Of a DNA stretch of 64,000 nt, positions 44,696 through 56,250 are shown in pieces. The stretch spans positions 7,969,546 to 8,033,545 of the forward strand of contig CM028334.1 in assembly GCA_016647705.1 (NCBI GenBank), given 5' to 3'. The number at the start of each line of letters is the position of its first letter. Position 1 is the stretch's first letter. Source of the DNA: Eucommia ulmoides. Taxonomy: Eukaryota > Streptophyta > Magnoliopsida > Garryales > Eucommiaceae. Position numbers and translations under genes: made by a program. The notes beneath the pieces are model-generated. The model was not told the DNA's origin. It did no database searches and saw only the letters and a program-made list of their open reading frames with translations.

Positions 44696-45132
44696 AGACA
44701 CATCTCTTTGCCAATCGAATTAACACGTTTTCGATTATTACTCTCTTACGCGGTTACGTGGTTTACTTGTCCTCACATTCTCTCTCCTCTCTCTCTCTCT
44801 AAATTTCACACATACATTAGACATATAGAGATAGGTCGGTATTTCTTGGTTTTGTCTAGAAGTGAATCCTTTAGGGTCCACAGCTGGACCACAATCACAA
44901 TGTGATGAGACAATAATTGTGGCACATTATTTAAGACTTGAATTTCAATACGTGCATGAGTGGTTGTAATGACTTAAAACTAATTTTAAATGAATTTCTC
45001 CGCTACATATAAGTTAAAATGACAGAAAATGATTGAAAATTTGGTCTACCGGTCAAAATAGCTTTTAGGAGAAACCATTTGCTAAAGTGCCAATTTTCTC
45101 TAGCATTAGAATTTTTAACCTAATTTATTATT
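44696..45132. other. Spacer, nothing recognised
   Basis: AT-rich with a short CT repeat near 44,785-44,805. No supported feature. Confidence 0.4.
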
Positions 45133-45629
45133 TGGAAAAATTATATTTTTTGTCCCTAGTTAAAGACTTAAAGTATAGGGTGGGTATCTACCTCGTCTTT
45201 GAGTTTTATCAAATTGCACATTAATTTAAATTTTACATTTGTTTTAATCCTATAAAATTGAAGATGTGATTAATGATTTTGGATGAAAAATGAGTTATGT
45301 TCAACATGTCGCCTTCTAAAATAGAAATTTTTGTCATTTTATCATTCTACTAAAAATAAGAAATTTTGTCCTGATGTTTCCGTAATTAACACGACATGTT
45401 TGAAGAATGAGAGAAATAAGTCTAATTAAATCCTTATGAGGAAAATGTTAGGAAAAAACATTTAGATTTAGTACTGGAGCAATGAAATGACGAAAATATC
45501 TGTTAGAAAGTCACGTGCAGGATACTTCGCATTTTCTGTCCAAAATCATTAATAACGTTTTAATTTGCAGGGTTGAAACAAATATGAAATTTGAAGGACT
45601 AATTTGACAAACTAAAAATATAATTTCCC
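45133..45629. mobile_element. Foldback MITE-like element
   Basis: GGAAAAATTATATTTTTTGTC at the left mirrors AAAAATATAATTTCCC at the right. Subterminal blocks (AAATTGCACATTAATTTAAA, GATTTTGGATGAAAAATG) are mirrored by CATTTTCTGTCCAAAATCATT and AATATGAAATTTGAAGG. Related to 7,622-8,042. No target duplication was resolved. Confidence 0.5.
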
Positions 45630-46440
45630 AATTTTTCTTGTGTAATTTGCGTTTTCCAAAAATTTCGAGATTTTGACAATATCTCATCAGAAATTTCAAA
45701 ATTTTCAATAATTTTTCAATTGAACCCCTCTATAATTGGACACAATTTGTTAATTTTGAGGTGCAATTTGTTATAAAATTTGGGGGTTCAAAGTGCAACT
45801 GAGTATGAACTATGCAACTTTTTCGCATTTATAGCCTTCAAAGAGGCGGTTGGATGAAATATCTTTTTCAAAAATATCACTCTCACAATAGGTAGGGGGT
45901 TCTACAGTCCACAAATTTAAGGTCAAACATTTGGATGCGATAAAGTGAAATCAAATTACAATTCCATCATTAAAGAATGGAATAAAAATCAACAAAGTGT
46001 AGTTTAAGTGAGAAGTTCGATCCTACACAAAAAAAAAATACTTATTAGGAAAGATAATTACACACCTTAAATGAGATAATTTTTTGCCTTGTGTAGATAG
46101 AGGGATGCTCGTGAGTATACTAAAAAAAAAAAAATTGGAGTAAAAAATTTCGATTCTATTGGAATAAAAAATGGTTAAATAACATTTTTTACTTCAAGCA
46201 ATAGAATGACACTCATTCCATCGGAATAATTTTTTTCCACGCTTAAGTTAAATAAAAAAAAATCAAATAATTTTTTTTTGGGAGATAAATATTTAAAAAT
46301 ATATTTTTTAGAAAGAGTAATAAATTGATTGTAAAAAAATGTGGAGAGAAAACACATGTAGATATAAAATTTTCAAGAGAAAAAAATATCGGATATAAAT
46401 TATATAAATAAATTATAGATTAATTATACATTATTGTTAC
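45630..46440. other. Spacer, nothing recognised
   Basis: Very AT-rich with poly-A/T tracts. No coding or RNA signal. Confidence 0.4.
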
Positions 46441-47079
46441 GGTGGCGTTTGGTAACCTTTTCTGTTTCCATTCCAGCAATGGGATGAGAATGGGATGGGA
46501 TGGGATGAGAATTTTGTTTTCTTTTTGGGAGTAGAATTGCATTTGGTAACGATAATTTTTTTTTTGTTTTGGGAAGGGAATTGTGTTTGGTAACGATTTT
46601 ATCCTAAAATCTTTTTTTTTTTTTTTCTCTTTTCAGTTTTGGCCTGACGGCGGTGGCGCCGTCGCCGGCCGGGCGGCGGTGCTCCGGCAACGGCCACCGA
46701 CGGTTCTCCGGCGTTGGAGACGGCGGTGCCCCCCGCCGGCGATGACCGGACGGCGGTGGCGCCGTCGCCGGAGATTGCCGGAAGTGGCCGGAAAAATTCC
46801 GGCCGGACGGTGACCGGCGACGGTCGCCGGAGATGACCGGTGGCCGGCGGCGGACGGTGGTCGGCCGGTAGGTGAATAGTGACCATGGGTTTTGGGAATG
46901 GAATGGGAATAATGAGAAACAACTTTTTTTTGTTTCTCATTTCTTAAGAAAAAAGTGGGCACAATTCTCAAATGGGAATGAAATGGAAACGGAAACAAAA
47001 ATTACCAAACGCTATTCCCAAACAGAATTCCCAAAAATCTGGGAATGGAATGAGATGGAAATGGTTACCAAACGGGGCC
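46441..47079. mobile_element. PIF/Harbinger-like MITE with very GC-rich core, 639 bp
   Basis: Left end GGTGGCGTTTGGTAACC, right end GGTTACCAAACGGGGCC, with TAC on both sides (46,438-46,440 and 47,080-47,082). Subterminal GTTTGGTAACGATTTTATCC is shared with 31,039-31,594. The core (46,640-46,870) is dense in CCGG/CGCCGG and gives long open frames on both strands (for example 46,599-46,998), judged to be compositional. Confidence 0.8.
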
Positions 47080-47082
47080 TAC

Positions 47083-47544
47083 ATTACTAAGAGAGTCCAT
47101 TCTAGAGAGAGAATGGTGTTAAAAAACATAATTTAGAGATAAAAATGTGTTACAAAGAAAATTGACATTATAAAATTTGAAAAAAAAAAAAAAATAGTTG
47201 GAGAGAGAAAAGATACTTTGTAGTTCATAATTTTAGAAGGGAAGGAAAGTAAGAAATGAAAACGGAAAAAAAGAAGTGCTAGCAGTTGACATGTGAATTT
47301 TTACCCTCATCAATATATAAACGATTTCATATAATTGTTTCGGTAAGTCTTTGGTGAAAAGTACACTACGAATTTGCTATTTGGTATATTTTACGAATGA
47401 GTATGACCTCAAAATTGATATATACAAGGGTATTACAATTTTTTTTTAGTCATTCCATTAATTTAAACATATACTTGCAACCAAACAAGAGAATTAAATG
47501 ATGATTCTTATGTGGGTAAAATCGGGTCTTTTTCACGTGTCAGC
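47083..47544. other. Spacer, nothing recognised
   Basis: AT-rich sequence between the MITE and the LTR. No supported feature. Confidence 0.4.
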
Positions 47545-49127
47545 TGATAAGTGTAAATTACCTATGTATTTTCAATCCGAATTTGTTAGTTTTTGAGTAA
47601 ATTTATAGTTATTTTTATATGTTTTAATATATTTATATTCTTTTTGTATTAAAATTGGTGCGTGGGGTGAAAAGGTATGCAATCGGAGTGAAAACGATGT
47701 GATTGATTCAAAGCGGACGAAGTTATGGTGGATAAATGAGCAAGGAGGCAACATTGTGAAGAAGCCTACCGCCTAGGCTTCTAGACCTCTGCCTAGGCTG
47801 TGAAGATTGCTAAGAACATTTCCAAGTTCACCGCCTACTTCTTCGCTTAGGCGGTCACCAAACCTGCAAAACCTGTAAAGGTGCTGTAACTTCAAGACTA
47901 TTTTGGACTATGATTCAATCCTATTTTGGAAACACTCAAAACATGGAAGTTGTATATAGTTTTCTTATCTTTCCATAGGTTTTTGAATCACCTCAATCAG
48001 AGTTCGGATGAAGAAGTTACACTCAAAACCAAATTACAAACCTGCAGTAACTTCGCCTAAGCGAAAATCCGGAAGAAAGTTAACCGACCTAACTTCGCCT
48101 AGGAAAAATCCTTTGCGCAAAATAGATATTTTGGAGATATTTTTTGACTTATTTAAGCCCTTCTCTCCTCATCTCTTCCCTGCTCTTCAGCCCTTAAGGC
48201 CTTAGGCCATATTTTAGGAGTAGGATTAGGGATTTTTTAGAGAGAGCTCTCAACCCGAGGTGGAGGATGAAGAGGGAAGCGATCGTTTGACGGTTATAGC
48301 GCCAATTCTTTGGATGTAGGCTAAGTCACTCGTTTCTTCTATTTATTTTCTTTATTTTGGTAGTTGTTAAGCATGTTTAGCTCGTTTTACATTGTATAAA
48401 TAGTTAGAGCCATGAATTAAACATGGATTGTAATAGAGATTAACGTATTATTTATGAAAATGTAGTTTTGGTTGAATTTGTGTTTCGTTCTTGGTTGTTC
48501 TTTGTATGTTGATTGTGTTGTCGTGTTTTCTATGATTATATGCTAGTTTAGATATATTAAGAATACGGGGTTTGACACTCGGGAGAGGTAACCCCGGATT
48601 CGGACTAGGGTTAACACAACACGACAATCTAACGACCCGAGAGGGCATTAGAAAGTGCGCAATCGATGATGTTGGGGCGAGACTCATGTGACCTAGAGTC
48701 TTTAAGACGTTGAGGGGGACTTCGGTGTTGACACGAAGTCATGTATTCCCCCGTCTTACACTCGAAAAAGGTGGCGATGGAGTTTACGAACTGAGATTGT
48801 TGGATACACCGAACGCCGTTAATATTAACTAAAACGAAATCAATCGCATTTAAGTAAATAAAGTTAATCCCTAGGCAATCTACTCCCCTAAACAATCTCA
48901 AATTAGTATTTATAGTATAATTAACTTAATTAGTATTTTAGTTTAGTATTAGTATTAAATTAAATTTCATTTTTAGCGCCTAGATAAAATTAGGTTATGA
49001 CAATTGCGATACTCGATAGTAACAACACCAACCCTGTGGATACGATATCCGACTGAAAGGTCCACTATACTAAAACTTGATCCGTACGCTTGTGGTGAAA
49101 TTGACAGCGCTTATTTAGTGGCCACCA
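47545..49127 (+). mobile_element. LTR of the TGATAGG-type family (copy 1)
   Basis: Starts TGATAAGTGTAAATTACCTA and runs to about GTGGCCACCA. It shares with copies 2 and 3 the blocks AAACATGGATT, CACTCGGGAGAGGTA, GCGAGACTCATGTGACCTAG, TTAAGACGTTGAGGGGGACT, CCCTAGGCAATCT and ACCAACCCTGTGGATACGATA. No target duplication is evident, and the right end abuts the Tat element, so it may have been truncated there or be part of a longer element. Confidence 0.7.
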
Positions 49128-49859
49128 TAAACCACTTTGATAAGATCTGCCACGTCACCGATTCCACGTCGTCGATGACCTCAACCAGCCCGGATAGCCC
49201 CCCAGGTCGATCGGCTAGAAGCACACAAGGACCTTTTCCAAAAGCCTTGTGAAAACTCATCACGCAATGGAAGGTCGGAGGGCCTAGATCGACCTGCGCC
49301 CCCGTGACCGGTCTGACCTGCCTCCGCACAGGACGGACCCCGGTCCCTCCCATCAACATTGAAGGGCCCAAGGCTCACGCCCATAGATCTAATCCGCTGT
49401 ACCGCCCATGCACCTAACTGCTTACCGGTAATCTGAGCTTAAGACCTTAATCTTGTTTACACTAATCACACTTCCGCCTATAAATAGAAGGCTTCCCCAA
49501 CACTTTTGGGGGATGAGAGAACAATTCTAGAGAGATAAACTTCACCGTAGGTTGTTTAGACAGGTCGAGGTAACAGTGACTCTCCGATCTATATTTCTAC
49601 CCCAGGCTCTTACTTTTACGTTGGAGGGGACACGCCGGGAAAAACCCAGCCTGTTCTGTGTGCAGGTGACAGATTAGAGCTCAGCCCGAACAATGGCTAG
49701 GAGCGTAAAAGAAGAAGAAGATTCGGGCTCGGACGTAGGTCAGATCAAACCTGTCCGGCCCAGCTGCAGTACTTGAGGAAGATCAATCACCATACCCCTT
49801 TTCCTCGATCTGAGGGTGCCGAACCATACTGCTGGTCAGACCAATTTTCGACATCAACA
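49128..49859 (+). mobile_element. 5' LTR of a Tat-lineage Ty3/gypsy element (left end uncertain)
   Basis: A TATA-like CCTATAAATAGAAGG (49,477-49,491) and the block GTTGGAGGGGACACGCCGGG...CCTGTTCTGTGTGCAGGT (49,620-49,669) are typical of Tat-type LTRs. The LTR end is set by the primer-site-like TTTGGCGCC at 49,861. The left end could not be set because the 3' LTR lies outside the window. Confidence 0.6.
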
Positions 49860-49880
49860 GTTTGGCGCCTTTTGTGGGAA
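49860..49880 (+). other. Primer-binding-site region of the Tat element
   Basis: TTTGGCGCCTTTTGTGGGAA directly follows CATCAACAG. This is the usual GGCGCC...GTGGGA sequence after the 5' LTR of plant Tat elements. The priming tRNA was not determined. Confidence 0.65.
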
Positions 49881-50185
49881 GCGCTACAAAACGTTTTCTC
49901 CAAGTCATCAAGCTACCTACTCTACTAAGGTTTGATGAACACAAGGTCTGGTCATTCTCAATGATTAGAAAACATAAATAACCCAGTGAATAGATAGCTC
50001 GAGGAAGATATGTCACGAGCACCAAGGCCGGAAACCAAGGCCATAACCTGAAGAACGATCAACGGAGAAGACACAGAAGTTGAAAGGCAAAATATCAATA
50101 TTGAGGGACAATCCCAGCAACCAAACCCTACCTCGGGACTCTACCCAGGCCAGGCGTCCGGGGCTATCGATGCTGTCAAGATCGA
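49881..50185 (+). pseudogene. Tat gag leader and N-terminal part, broken
   Basis: Sequence between the primer site and solo LTR copy 2. It has several stops, no clean start codon, and a Gln/Pro-rich, hydrophilic translation, as expected for the weakly conserved gag N-terminus. It continues after the inserted LTR at about 51,750. Confidence 0.45.
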
Positions 50186-51749
50186 TGATAGGTGTGATCT
50201 ACCTACATATTTTCAAACCGAATTAAGTTAGTTTTTGAGTGTTTATATAGTATTTTATTATATTTTAATTAGTTTATTATTACTTTTTGTATAAATTAGG
50301 TGTGAGGGGTAAAAAGTTAGGAAATTGGAGCGAAAACGATAAGATTGTTCTAAAAACGATCGAAGAACGATGGAAAAATAAGCTCAGAGGCAAAACTGTG
50401 AAACAAGCCCACTGCCGCGGCATCCAGACCACCGCCGTGGCGGTGAAAATATTGAGAAGACATAAATGCTACTAACGGACTACCGCCTAGATGGTGAACC
50501 AGCAAAATGTTTTTCAAATCCACCACTGTCCTCACCGCCGCGGTGAGCAACTAACCGACCTACTCCATTGCCGCGGTGGTGGCCTCTGCACAACCTAGAT
50601 ATTTTTATTAGATATTTTGTCTATAAATACCCACTCCTCTCCCCTTCTCTTGATCCCCCCCGGCCATTTGGGCACCTTAGGCCATACTTAGGCTTAGGTT
50701 TAGGAGTTTTAGAAGTGGAGCTCACATCCCGAAGTGGAGAAGACGGAGAAGCGATCGTTGAGCATTTTTAGTGGCTAATCTTCGGACGAGGTTAAGTTCT
50801 TCGATTATTTTCCTTATTTCTTAAACTTAGGATTATGTGAGCATGTTTAGCTCTTTCTTTCACTGTAAATGCGGTTATGGCCGTAATTAAACATGGATTA
50901 TATAGGAATTAATAATAAATTTATGAATACGTGTTTGGATGATTTCGGTGTTGCGTTTATGTTTATTCTTCGTAGTTTGATTGTGTTTATCATATTGTTT
51001 ATTTATCATGCTTAGTTAGATACATGGAGAATACGGGTTTGACAAATCCCGGATTCGAATTAGGAAAAACAAATGGCACGATTCTATAACCCGGTCGGGG
51101 TTTAGATTGTGGACAATCGATGACGTTGGGGCAAGACTCACGCGACCTAGGGTCGTTAAAACGTTGATGGGGACTTTTCGTTGACACGAAGTTGCGTTAT
51201 ATCCCTCGTCTTACACTCAGGAGAGGTGGCGATGGAGTTTTAGAGCAGAGATTGTCGATAGGGTAAATATAACGCACGATCCAATGACCCGGTCGGGAGT
51301 TGGATTGTGTACAATCAATGATGCTAGGTGAGACTCACGTGACCTAGGGTCGTTAAGACGTTGAGGGGGACTTTTTCGTTGACTCGAAGTCATGTATTCC
51401 CCCGTCTTACACTCGGGAGAGGTGGCGGTGGAGTTTACGTATCTAGATTGTCAAATAGGTCGAACACCGTAAACGTAAGTAAATCGAGATCGAACACGTA
51501 TTTGTAAACACGTTAATCCCTAGGCGATTCTTTCCCCTAAAACATATTAGTATATTAGTATAGTTAATTTAGATTATGTTAGTATTAGTTTAATTAATTA
51601 AATACATTTGTTTTTAGTCTAGATAAAGTTAGGTCATGACAAACGCGATACTCGATAGTAACGACACCAATCCCTGTGGATATGATAACCCGATCTTTCA
51701 CAATCACACTATACTAAAACTTTGACTTCGTACACTTGAGAGTAGTCAA
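50186..51749 (+). mobile_element. Solo LTR of the TGATAGG-type family (copy 2), inside Tat gag
   Basis: Starts TGATAGGTGTGATCTACC and ends about GAGAGTAGTCA. The CACTCAGGAGAGGTGGC / CACTCGGGAGAGGTGGC block appears twice (51,217 and 51,413) with its surroundings (CGATGACGTTGGGGCAAGACTC and GTTGATGGGGACTTTT), so this copy has an internal duplication of about 190 bp. ATCGA on the left against ATACG on the right is at best a decayed target duplication. No internal genes. Confidence 0.75.
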
Positions 51750-53480
51750 TACGAGAAGGATGCGAATCCCTCGCCGTACACTCGACGATGTGGAACTCCA
51801 GCTCGGCAAGTTCCAGGAATACTTCGACATTTTCCTCTCATGCTTGCCTCCGACCCCAGTTGAAGGGGGGCCAAACCTCCACATTGCGGAGGAGATGGCC
51901 TGTCCATAGGAGTCCGATGATCAAGAGCTCGTCTCTTACGGACAGATGGCTCGGGTCCGGTCTCAGGTCGCTAATCGGGCACTGAGGGAAAGGAATCTTG
52001 ACCCCCCAGTGGCCTCGACATCTATTTCAAGATCAGTTCAGGGACGATGGTCCGAAGACTGACCGGGGTCGCCACCAGCTTTAGATTATAGCCACAAGGA
52101 GCGTTTCGAGCACCAATCTTATCAAATCCAGGAGGTAGACTCCCACTCTCCGCCACCAGCCCATAGGAGGGAGCTTAGGCCTACCGCTAGTCAGCTCGTC
52201 GCCCCGGAGAGGGTGACGACCACGGTGGACCAGCTCTTGGCCAAAATAGAGGCCGTCCTTAGTTGGATACGCAACACCGGGGGAGCCTTCGGACTACATA
52301 CTGGAATCAGGTCTCCTTTCATCGCGGAGGTCATAGAAGAACCAGTTTCGTACCGATTTTCCAACCCCCCGGCAGCCCAGTACGATGGGACGACTGACCT
52401 ACTAGATCATCTCTCCGTGTATGTCTCCTATATGGATGTGTACGCTGCCACCAACGCAATAAAGTGTATGTAAGTTCTTCTCCTTCGGACTGACCGGTCC
52501 TGCTAGGACGTGGTTCAACGACCTCCCGCCAGCCTCAATCTCCATATTCCTCCAACTTGAACAACAGTTCATGGAGAGGTTCAGCCGGCCACGACATAGG
52601 CCAAAGACTGCCTCTCACTTCCACGGCGTTAGACAAGAGAAAAACGAGAATCTAGTCGATTACGTGCACAGGTTTTGGATGGAATCCCCCACGTGTGAAG
52701 GGGTGTCTGATAAGATGGTGATCAATACCTTTTTTGGCGGGCTGAGGCATAGGAGGCTCCTATACGACTTGAATTCCAGGCCGGCGACCAGCCTTTGCGA
52801 GGCCTTAGACCTTAACGCCAATTTCTATAAAGTCAACCTCGTTGACAAGATCATGAAAGAGAAGAAAGATCTTCTCAGAAAGAAATCCCGAGCCGACGAG
52901 GGGACGAGCCGATATCAAGCTTCTAGGAGACTCCAGGCGGAGGAAAGGTTGGGGCTGCTGCCCGGTGATAGCCGTCTCTAGGTCGTTTACACTTTCCTGA
53001 CTGCCTCCATCTCTACCATCTTCACTGAGAATGCCGAAAAAGGAATTTTCTCACCTGCACCTCCCTAGAGGGAGAAACCTCTAGGCAGGTTGACCGATAA
53101 GTACAACGACTTCCACAGGAGCAACGACCACGCTACCGACGAGTGCTTCCAGTTGAAGGAGAAAATTGAGGCCCTTATCTGAATAGGCTACCTTGGCAAT
53201 TATGTTCGCCGACTTGATGAGGATCGGTTTGGCTCAAACAACCGCCGTGATGGGTGTCGCGGACAACGCATAAAGCGAAATAATAACCAGGCTCAGGCTC
53301 AGGCTCATAGGGAGTGAGTTGGGGACGACTTTGACCTGAGGGTTAACGAAGTGATTAACGTTATCCACGGTGGCCTGGGTTTCGGTAGAGAGACGTTTTT
53401 TTCCTGGAAGAGTACGAAGGCAAGAGCAAAAGAAAAACGGAACAGGGTGTCTATGAGGTCAACACAATAGATCCTGCCTC
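51750..53480 (+). pseudogene. Tat gag (retrotransposon gag domain), decayed
   Basis: Capsid-type core at about 52,330-52,860: YDGTTDLLDHLSVYVSYMD, a frameshift near 52,470, then FFSFGLTGPARTWFNDLPPA, QLEQQFMERFSR, QEKNENLVDYVHRFW and INTFFGGLRHRRLLY, which match the plant retrotransposon gag family. A further block near 53,100-53,215 (RSNDHATDECFQLKEKIEAL) is the conserved gag-protease linker. Stops and a frameshift rule out function. Confidence 0.85.
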
Positions 53481-53499
53481 CCATAATGTAATATCTTTA

Positions 53500-53735
53500 A
53501 GTGAAACCGACCTGAAAGGAGTGCACGTTCCGCATGATGACGCCCTGGTCATTTCAGCCCTGATAAATCATTTAAGGATGGAGAGGATACTCGTTGATGG
53601 AGACAACTCAGTATATATCATCTTTAAAGGAGCCTTTGATAAAATAGGCGTGGACTCCAGCTCTGTGCAGCTCATAAAATCCCCCCTCGTCGGGTTTGAC
53701 GGCGATGTGGTTAGTTTGGTCTGCTAGGTCTATCT
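53500..53735 (+). pseudogene. Tat aspartic protease, degenerate
   Basis: VHVPHDDALVISALINHLRM then ERILVDGDNSVYIIFKGAFD and SPLVGFDGDVV. In intact relatives the active-site segment reads VDNGSS; here the order around the catalytic Asp is altered (VDGDNS), so the protease is probably dead. A TAG follows at 53,725. Confidence 0.75.
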
Positions 53736-54129
53736 GCTCGTCACTATTGGCTCCAGCCCTGGTGTCTCCACTGTCTGGTCTAAGTTCCTAATAGTTGATA
53801 GGCCGTCGCCCTATAACGCGATCATGGGTCAGCCCACCGTGGCTGCCCTGAAGGCCGTGTGCTCCTAGTATCACTAGAAAATAATTTTTCCTATGGATTT
53901 AGGGGGTAGAGATGTACAAAGGAACCATGAGACTGCCGGGTCCTGTGCAAGAAGGGCCTTGGAGAAGAAATAGAAATTACAGTTGGGACCTGAGCTGGGT
54001 ACCCCGTGTCGAATTGACGGAGAGCTCGTGGTCTTAGCCCACATGGTTGAGCCCGTCTAGATCGATGATCTACGTGATGACGAGCCCATCCCCCGGCCCT
54101 AGGAAGACCTGGTCAACGTCCCCATTCAC

Positions 54130-55140
54130 CCCACTGTAACGGAGAGAACGGTGAGGATTAGGGCTCGGCTCAGTCCAGAAGAGCGGTCTTGTCTCACTAA
54201 CCTGCTAGTAAGGAACTACGACATTTTTTCTTAGTCGCACAATGAACTTCCCGATATTGATCCCAGTGTTGCCATGCACTGGCTGCACGTTGACGTGCAT
54301 CATCATCTTGTTCGCCAGAAAAGAAGGAAGCTCCATCTAGACTGGCAGAAGATAATAGAAGAAGAGATGAATATGCTCGTTAGGTCGGACGTCATGGAAG
54401 AGGTCAAGTTCCCAGACTGACTCACGAATGTCGTGCTGGCCCTGAAGGCCGACAACAAATGGCCACTTTGCGTCGATTTCAAAGATCTGAACAAGGCTTA
54501 CTCGAAAGATTTCTTTCCCTTTCCAAGGATTGACATCGTGATTGACGCCACAGCGGGGCACGAGCGGCTCAGTTTTCTCGACGCTTACGTTGGCTACAAT
54601 CAAATCCCCATGTATCTCCCAGATAAGAGTAAGACCTCATTTATCACCGACAGGGGCACCTACTGCTACAAGGTCATGTCGTTTGGCTCGCAACGCAGGG
54701 GCGACCTATTAGAGGCTTGTCAATAAAATGTTTAAGGAGGAAATCGGGAACACGATGGTAGTGTACATCGACGATATGCTCGTGAAAAGTAGCCGAGCTA
54801 AAGATCACCTCGGCCATCTCCAAGCCTGTTTTGAAAGCTTCGAGCTCACCGCGTGAAGCTGAATCTGAACAAGTGCATTTTTAGCGTGTCTGCTAGCAAA
54901 TTCCTGGGCTTTATGGTCTCCCAGCGCGACATTGATGCAAACCTCGACCAGATTAGCGCGGTGCTAGACATGGCCTTTCTTCAAAACAAAAAGGAGGTCC
55001 AGATCCTAACAGGTCGGTTAGCCGCCCTAAATCGGTTCATCTCCAAGTTGTCAGAAAAATGCCTTCTCTTTTTCAAAATCCTCCGGGGGAACAAGGCATT
55101 CGAATGGACCGAGAAGTGTGATTGCGCCTTTGAAGAACTA
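54130..55140 (+). pseudogene. Tat reverse transcriptase, broken
   Basis: In order: ADNKWPLCVDFKDLNKA, FFPFPRIDIVIDATAGHERL, FLDAYVGYNQI, DKSKTSFITDRGTYCYKVM, then after a frameshift near 54,705 the catalytic box VVYIDDMLVKS (about 54,760-54,792), KLNLNKCIFSVSASKFLGFM and the thumb LTGRLAALNRFISKL. Stops occur at 54,418 (a position usually Trp), 54,724 and 54,856. Confidence 0.85.
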
Positions 55141-55640
55141 AAAAATACCTCTCGTTGGCTCCCCTGCTCACCACGCCTCAAAAAGGTGAAGACCTGCTCC
55201 TTTACATCGCGGTCTCTCCCACGACCGTTAGCACCACCCTCGTTAGGGATGACGCTGGCTTCCAGAGCCCGATCTATAACTTGAGCCGTGTCCTAACCGA
55301 CGCCAAAACGAGGTACACAAAATTTAAAAAATTGGCCTATGCCTTGCTAATCGCCTCGAGGAAGCTACGACAGTATTTTCAGGCTCATACCATAGTGGTA
55401 TTGACCAACCAGCCATTGAGGTAAATTCTCCACTCCCCTGACGTCTCAGGGAAGGTAATGAAGTATAGCCTAGAACTGGGCCAATTCCATATTGAATATT
55501 GCCCCAGGATGGAAATCAAGAGGAAGGTCCTGGCTGACTTCATAGCCGAGCTGACCTTCCTCGATGAGGAGTCCGTCTCCAGTCAAGGTGACGTCAAGCA
55601 AACCGTTGAAAATTCGAGGCGGGCTAGAAGCTCAGTCGAA
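55141..55640 (+). pseudogene. Tat RNase H (first domain)
   Basis: LLYIAVSPTTVSTTLVRDD, YNLSRVLTDAKTRYTKFKKL, AYALLIASRKLRQYFQAHTI, then LELGQFHIEYCPRMEIKRKV and ADFIAEL: the RT-connected RNase H of Ty3/gypsy elements. A TAA at 55,422-55,424 interrupts it after VVLTNQPLR. Confidence 0.8.
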
Positions 55641-56250
55641 CTGACTAAAGTATATAAATAATGATCTTGGCCTCGGCTCATGGAAGCTCTTCACTGACGA
55701 ATCTTCCAACCAGAGTGGCTTGGGTGCTGGGATGGTCCTTGTCGCCCCAGATAAAGAGAAAATCGAGTACGCCCTCAGGCTCAGATTTTGAGCTACAAAT
55801 AACGAGACCGAGTACGAAGCATTATTGGCCGGGCTACGGTTAGCCCGGGAGTTTAACGTAAGAACCCTCTTGGTAATGTGTAATTCCCAGCTCGTTGTCA
55901 ATCAAGTTAACGGTGATTACCTAGCAAATGACCCGAGCATGGTGGCCTACCTAGAGAGGGTAAAAAATCTGACGAAGCTCTTTGAGAAAGTAAAAGTCAC
56001 GAAAATACCCCAAGAAGAGAACAGACACTCTGACGCCTTGGCTAACTTGGCCTCACCGGTAGAATACACACTTAAGAGGATAGTCCCCGTTGAATTCCTC
56101 ATCGAGCCGAGCACAGCCTCCTCGGATGAGACCGCGATGATATGCGCCCTGGACTCCGAGCTGACCTGGATGGACCCCATCGTGAACTATCTCGTCGACG
56201 GGACGCTTCCAAGTGATCAGTCTCACTCTCGAAGAATATGGTACTAGGCG
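55641..56250 (+). pseudogene. Second RNase H domain of the Tat element
   Basis: WKLFTDESSNQSGLGAGMVL, then NNETEYEALLAGLRLAREFN, CNSQLVVNQVNGDY and IPQEENRHSDALANLAS. This is a separate RNase H between RT/RNase H and integrase, the known hallmark of the Tat lineage. The catalytic set D...E...D...D can be followed, but a TGA at about 55,789 and a frameshift disrupt it. Confidence 0.85.

Noticed and set aside
46175-46357. Small open frame with aromatic-rich translation
   Set aside because: AT-rich spacer with no similarity, no promoter signal and no neighbours suggesting a gene.
46583-46998. Arg/Pro/Ala-rich open frames on both strands in a GC-rich segment
   Set aside because: The segment is the core of a MITE with inverted ends and TAC flanks; frames are compositional and differ from the related core at 31.2 kb.
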